Origin: Anaerolineae bacterium
GTDB taxonomy: Bacteria > Chloroflexota > Anaerolineae > Anaerolineales > E44-bin32
Assembly (NCBI GenBank): GCA_030598885.1
Contig: JAUVOZ010000083.1
Coordinates: 1 to 8,488 of the forward strand
DNA: 8,488 nucleotides
Direction of reading: 5' to 3'
In this document: positions 6,153 through 8,488 of the stretch, in pieces
How positions within the stretch are numbered: the first letter of the stretch is position 1
Layout: each line of letters opens with the position of its first letter
Translations under genes and position numbers: made by a program
The notes under the pieces: generated by a model
Seen by the model: the letters and a program-made list of their open reading frames with translations, nothing else
What the model was told of the DNA's origin: nothing
Databases searched by the model: none

Positions 6153-7076
6153 TTAGATGATTTCAGGATCATAGGGCTTGCCAATGGTTTTCGGCGCAGC
6201 TGTTCTACCCACGAGACCGGCAAGTGCGGCGATCGTCAGTAAGTATGGCACCATCAAAGGGAATTGATACGGAATGACAGCCCCAAAGGTTTGGATCCGC
6301 AGTTGCAGGGCATCCGCTGCTCCAAAAAGCATGCAAGCAGCAGCGACCGCTATTGGATTCCATTTACCGACGATAAGTGCAGCCAGGACAACAAACGCCC
6401 GTCCCCCCGTCATGGCGGGTGCAAAATACCCAAGGTCGGCCATTGCCAGGGCGCTCCCACCCAGCCCAGCGAATACACCGCTGAGAATCACGCCCGTATA
6501 CTTAAGCCGATACACCGACAACCCAACGCTAGCGACAGCATGAGGATGCTCTCCCACGGCGCGGATGTTAAGTCCCCAGCTCGTCCGGTATAGAACCCAG
6601 GCGGACACCAGCGGCAAGATTAACGCGATCCAGACAATTACAGGCTGGGCGAAGATCACTTCCCCGAAGAAAGGCACAGCGCGCAATTCGGGTGGGCTCA
6701 ACACAGGATATGTGGCAACGCGCGCTCTCTCGGTTGGAAACAGCCGGGCATATCCGACGTTTGTCGCTCCAAGAGCGAGAATGTTGATCGCGAAGCCCGA
6801 GATAAGTTGGCTAGCACGACGGGAAACAGTGATGTAAGCGTGCAAGATCGCCAAGAGCCCTCCAACCGCCATAGCACAGATCGCGGCTATAACAATGTTC
6901 CCTGTAAAGAAGCTCGCGGCGACCGACGCAAGCGCGCCGGCCAGCATCATGCCTTCCATGCCGATATTGATGACGCCAACTCGCTCCGTATAAACTGCAC
7001 CTACGCTGACCAGCATTAGTGAAGCTGCCAAACGGACGCTCGCCTGAAGCCAGCCACTGATGGAGTTCATGTCCAT
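6153..7076 (-). CDS. BMP/Nup-family ABC transporter permease (NupQ/YufQ-like)
   Basis: This is an integral inner-membrane subunit of a BmpA-type importer, a family whose studied members carry nucleosides; simple sugars are a common automatic label. Seen in 307 residues: a hydrophobic protein with many membrane segments, the signature VINIGMEGMMLAGA (35-48), the cytoplasmic coupling loop NIRAVGEHPHAVASVGL (170-186), GGRAFVVLAALIVGKWNP in the second half, and a C-terminal PYLLTIAALAGLVGR followed by a short polar tail. Length agrees with NupQ proteins. Start: ATG at 7076 with AGGAG ten bases upstream, overlapping the stop region of the preceding permease gene; an in-frame ATG two codons later is the alternative. 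It sits 13 bases after the other permease, so they are surely co-transcribed. No terminator was recognised after its TAA. Confidence 0.92.
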   Translation of the reverse strand: MDMNSISGWLQASVRLAASLMLVSVGAVYTERVGVINIGMEGMMLAGALASVAASFFTGNIVIAAICAMAVGGLLAILHAYITVSRRASQLISGFAINILALGATNVGYARLFPTERARVATYPVLSPPELRAVPFFGEVIFAQPVIVWIALILPLVSAWVLYRTSWGLNIRAVGEHPHAVASVGLSVYRLKYTGVILSGVFAGLGGSALAMADLGYFAPAMTGGRAFVVLAALIVGKWNPIAVAAACMLFGAADALQLRIQTFGAVIPYQFPLMVPYLLTIAALAGLVGRTAAPKTIGKPYDPEII

Positions 7077-7089
7077 GTGCTAAGCTCTC

Positions 7090-8175
7090 CTATGCACGCG
7101 ATTTCTTCTGCTTCTGCCGGGTGAGGCGCACTCGCTCGCCGAACCCAATGGCAACGACAAAGATCACCGTCAGTGCCTCTATTACCAGCGCTAAAGAGGC
7201 TTCGATACCGGTCACGATCTGCATTTTGGTTGCACCCGCTTTCAGGCTTCCGAAGAAGACACTCCCGACGATTATGCCCAGCGGATTGCCGTTCGCCAAC
7301 ATAGCCAGGGCAAGTCCCTCGTACCCAACACCGCCTGCGAAAAAGTCAAACAGCCTAAGTTTCAGCCCCAGGACCTCGCCAGCCCCCGCCAGGCCACCTA
7401 GTCCACCACAAATTAACAGTACGAGGAAAATCTGCCGGGTAACGCCAATCCCAGCGTAGCGCGCCGCCTCGGGATTTTCCCCAACCATCCTGGTCCGAAA
7501 GCCAAAGTGGGTATAGCGCAGCACAACGTGCAAGACTACGCCAAGGACAACCGCCAAGATGAGACCGGCGTGCAAGCTGGTTCCCTCTATCAGGATGGGC
7601 AGACGTGCACTGGGTAAAATGAGCGGAGACATAGGAAAGTGGGTGTCCGTCTCAGCCAGTGGGCTGGGCGGATGCAGAAGCCAACTGACAAAAAAGCCGG
7701 CTACATAGTTCAGCATCAGGGTGGTGCACACCAGATTCACACCCCGATAGGCGTTGAGATAGGCGGGTGCAAGCATCCAGAGAACACCCCCGACGAATCC
7801 CGCCATAACAGTGAGCAGCAGGTGAAGCCAAGCAGGCACAGGAAGAGGGATGATGCCCACGGCGGCTGCGGCTGCTGCACCTAGGTAGATTTGTCCCTCG
7901 CCCCCGATGTTCCACAAACCGGCCTTGAATCCGAGACCAACGGCGAACCCCCCGAGGATCAAAGGTGCGGCTCGTACGCCTGTGTTGGCCAAGGCAGCGA
8001 CACTGCCGAATGATCCTTGCAACATTGCGGCATACGCTTCAATCGGATTTGCACCTGCCGCCCAGATCAGCACGGCGGAAACTGTCAGGGCCAAGACGAT
8101 GGCCAGCAACGGTCTCGATAATGGAATTAGGAACTCTCCTAAGCTGTTAAATGTGATCGCTTTACGCTCTTTCAC
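7090..8175 (-). CDS. BMP/Nup-family ABC transporter permease (NupP/YufP-like)
   Basis: This is the second membrane subunit of the importer and should pair with the NupQ-like protein. Seen in 361 residues: a charged N-terminus, a long first membrane segment (about 22-40), the family signature GLWNIGGEGQIYLGA (86-100), the coupling-loop motif RMVGENPEAARYAGIGV (229-245), GVGYEGLALAMLANGNPLG, and a basic C-terminal tail. Length is slightly above the usual 340-360. Start: GTG at 8175 overlaps the TGA of the ATPase gene in a four-base GTGA, with a GGAGG about six bases upstream inside the ATPase gene, typical of translational coupling. This matters because the ATPase frame carries a premature TGA 285 bases earlier, which could lower expression of this gene. 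The substrate is not determinable: the lipoprotein that would bind it should lie beyond the right edge. Confidence 0.93.
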   Translation of the reverse strand: MKERKAITFNSLGEFLIPLSRPLLAIVLALTVSAVLIWAAGANPIEAYAAMLQGSFGSVAALANTGVRAAPLILGGFAVGLGFKAGLWNIGGEGQIYLGAAAAAAVGIIPLPVPAWLHLLLTVMAGFVGGVLWMLAPAYLNAYRGVNLVCTTLMLNYVAGFFVSWLLHPPSPLAETDTHFPMSPLILPSARLPILIEGTSLHAGLILAVVLGVVLHVVLRYTHFGFRTRMVGENPEAARYAGIGVTRQIFLVLLICGGLGGLAGAGEVLGLKLRLFDFFAGGVGYEGLALAMLANGNPLGIIVGSVFFGSLKAGATKMQIVTGIEASLALVIEALTVIFVVAIGFGERVRLTRQKQKKSRA

Positions 8176-8488
8176 CTAGCCCCTCCCACCACCACATCTG
8201 CAACCTGTCGATGTCCCAACATCAGCTCTCCTATCAAGTCAACATCCGCGGTTTCTGCATCCAACTCTCCCATTATCTGGCCTTCGAACATAACGATGAT
8301 GCGGTCACTGAGAGCCAGCACCTCAGGCAGTTCGGTCGAAATGAAGAGCACCGCTGCACCACGATTTCGCTCTCTCAATAGTACCTCATGAACACTTTCT
8401 ATCGCACTGACATCCAGGCCTCGGGTCGCCTGTGAGGCAACCACCAACGCAGGTTTTCAGCTCATCTCACGAGCTACCACAACCCTCT
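8172..8488 (-). pseudogene. BMP/Nup-family ABC transporter ATPase, C-terminal part, interrupted by in-frame TGA
   Basis: This is the end of a double-domain importer ATPase (NupO/RbsA-like), partial because it runs off the window. Seen: RVVVAREMS, then a TGA at 8457-8459, then KPALVVASQATRGLDVSAIESV in the same frame, with the Walker B/D-loop region (SQATRGLD), then LFISTELPEVLALSDRIIVMFEGQI, the switch region of the second nucleotide-binding domain where ST/SS-E replaces the usual histidine. In relatives the stop position is normally arginine (RELSRxPxLL), so a single CGA to TGA change would explain it. The product would end before the second-domain Walker B. Restart at TTG 8447 could yield only a 91-residue tail. 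The stop TGA overlaps the permease start by four bases. It could be a real nonsense mutation in a dying operon or a base error near the edge of the sequence. The first domain and the ABC signature lie outside the window. Confidence 0.85.

Noticed and set aside
8457..8459. TGA as selenocysteine or as a reassigned codon
   Set aside because: Relatives have arginine, not cysteine, at this position, and TGA is used as a genuine stop by ornithine carbamoyltransferase and by this same ATPase gene, so recoding is unlikely.
1..8488. CRISPR array, tRNA or rRNA genes, intact insertion sequence
   Set aside because: No regularly spaced direct repeats, no tRNA-like cloverleaf or rRNA segments, and no transposase motifs were seen on either strand.

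Overview
The window looks like an accessory nitrogen- and amino-acid-metabolism region of a bacterium with roughly balanced base composition. All convincing genes lie on the minus strand, so transcription runs from high to low coordinates. A tungsten-type aldehyde:ferredoxin oxidoreductase points to an anaerobic or facultatively anaerobic, ferredoxin-using organism. The gene content would fit an anaerobic Firmicute or Chloroflexi-like bacterium, but nothing here (no rRNA, no marker protein) fixes the lineage.

Layout in transcription order. (1) 8488-6153: the end of a BMP/Nup-type nucleoside (or related small solute) ABC importer. It holds the C-terminal part of the ATPase, interrupted by an in-frame TGA, then two permeases in the order seen in nupO-nupP-nupQ operons, joined by a 4-base GTGA overlap and a 13-base gap. 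(2) 6076-5774: a 5'-truncated remnant of an AGAT-like amidinotransferase. (3) 5773-5160: about 610 bases without a gene, with clustered inverted repeats, an AT-rich direct repeat, a strong sigma-70/sigma-A type promoter (TTGACA, 16-base spacer, TATCAT) and a hairpin followed by a U-rich run in the leader. (4) 5159-2747: an intact ornithine carbamoyltransferase and, 70 bases on, a P-loop protein of the cyclic 2,3-diphosphoglycerate synthetase-like family, probably one transcript. (5) 2746-2254: a noncoding gap of about 490 bases with three inverted repeats in a row and a likely promoter for the next gene. (6) 2253-1: a GabT-like class III aminotransferase followed after 92 bases by an aldehyde:ferredoxin oxidoreductase that runs off the window just before its expected iron-sulfur cysteines.

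How the genes could work together (inference). The aminotransferase can turn an omega-amino acid such as GABA into an aldehyde, which the downstream oxidoreductase could oxidise to the acid with ferredoxin as acceptor. The amidinotransferase (now a remnant) and ornithine carbamoyltransferase both handle ornithine, and the importer may supply a purine nucleoside or another nitrogen compound. The region therefore reads as a partly decayed arginine/ornithine/nitrogen salvage island. Its most interesting parts are the bacterial cyclic-diphosphoglycerate-synthetase-like protein tied to ornithine carbamoyltransferase, and the aminotransferase-AOR pair.
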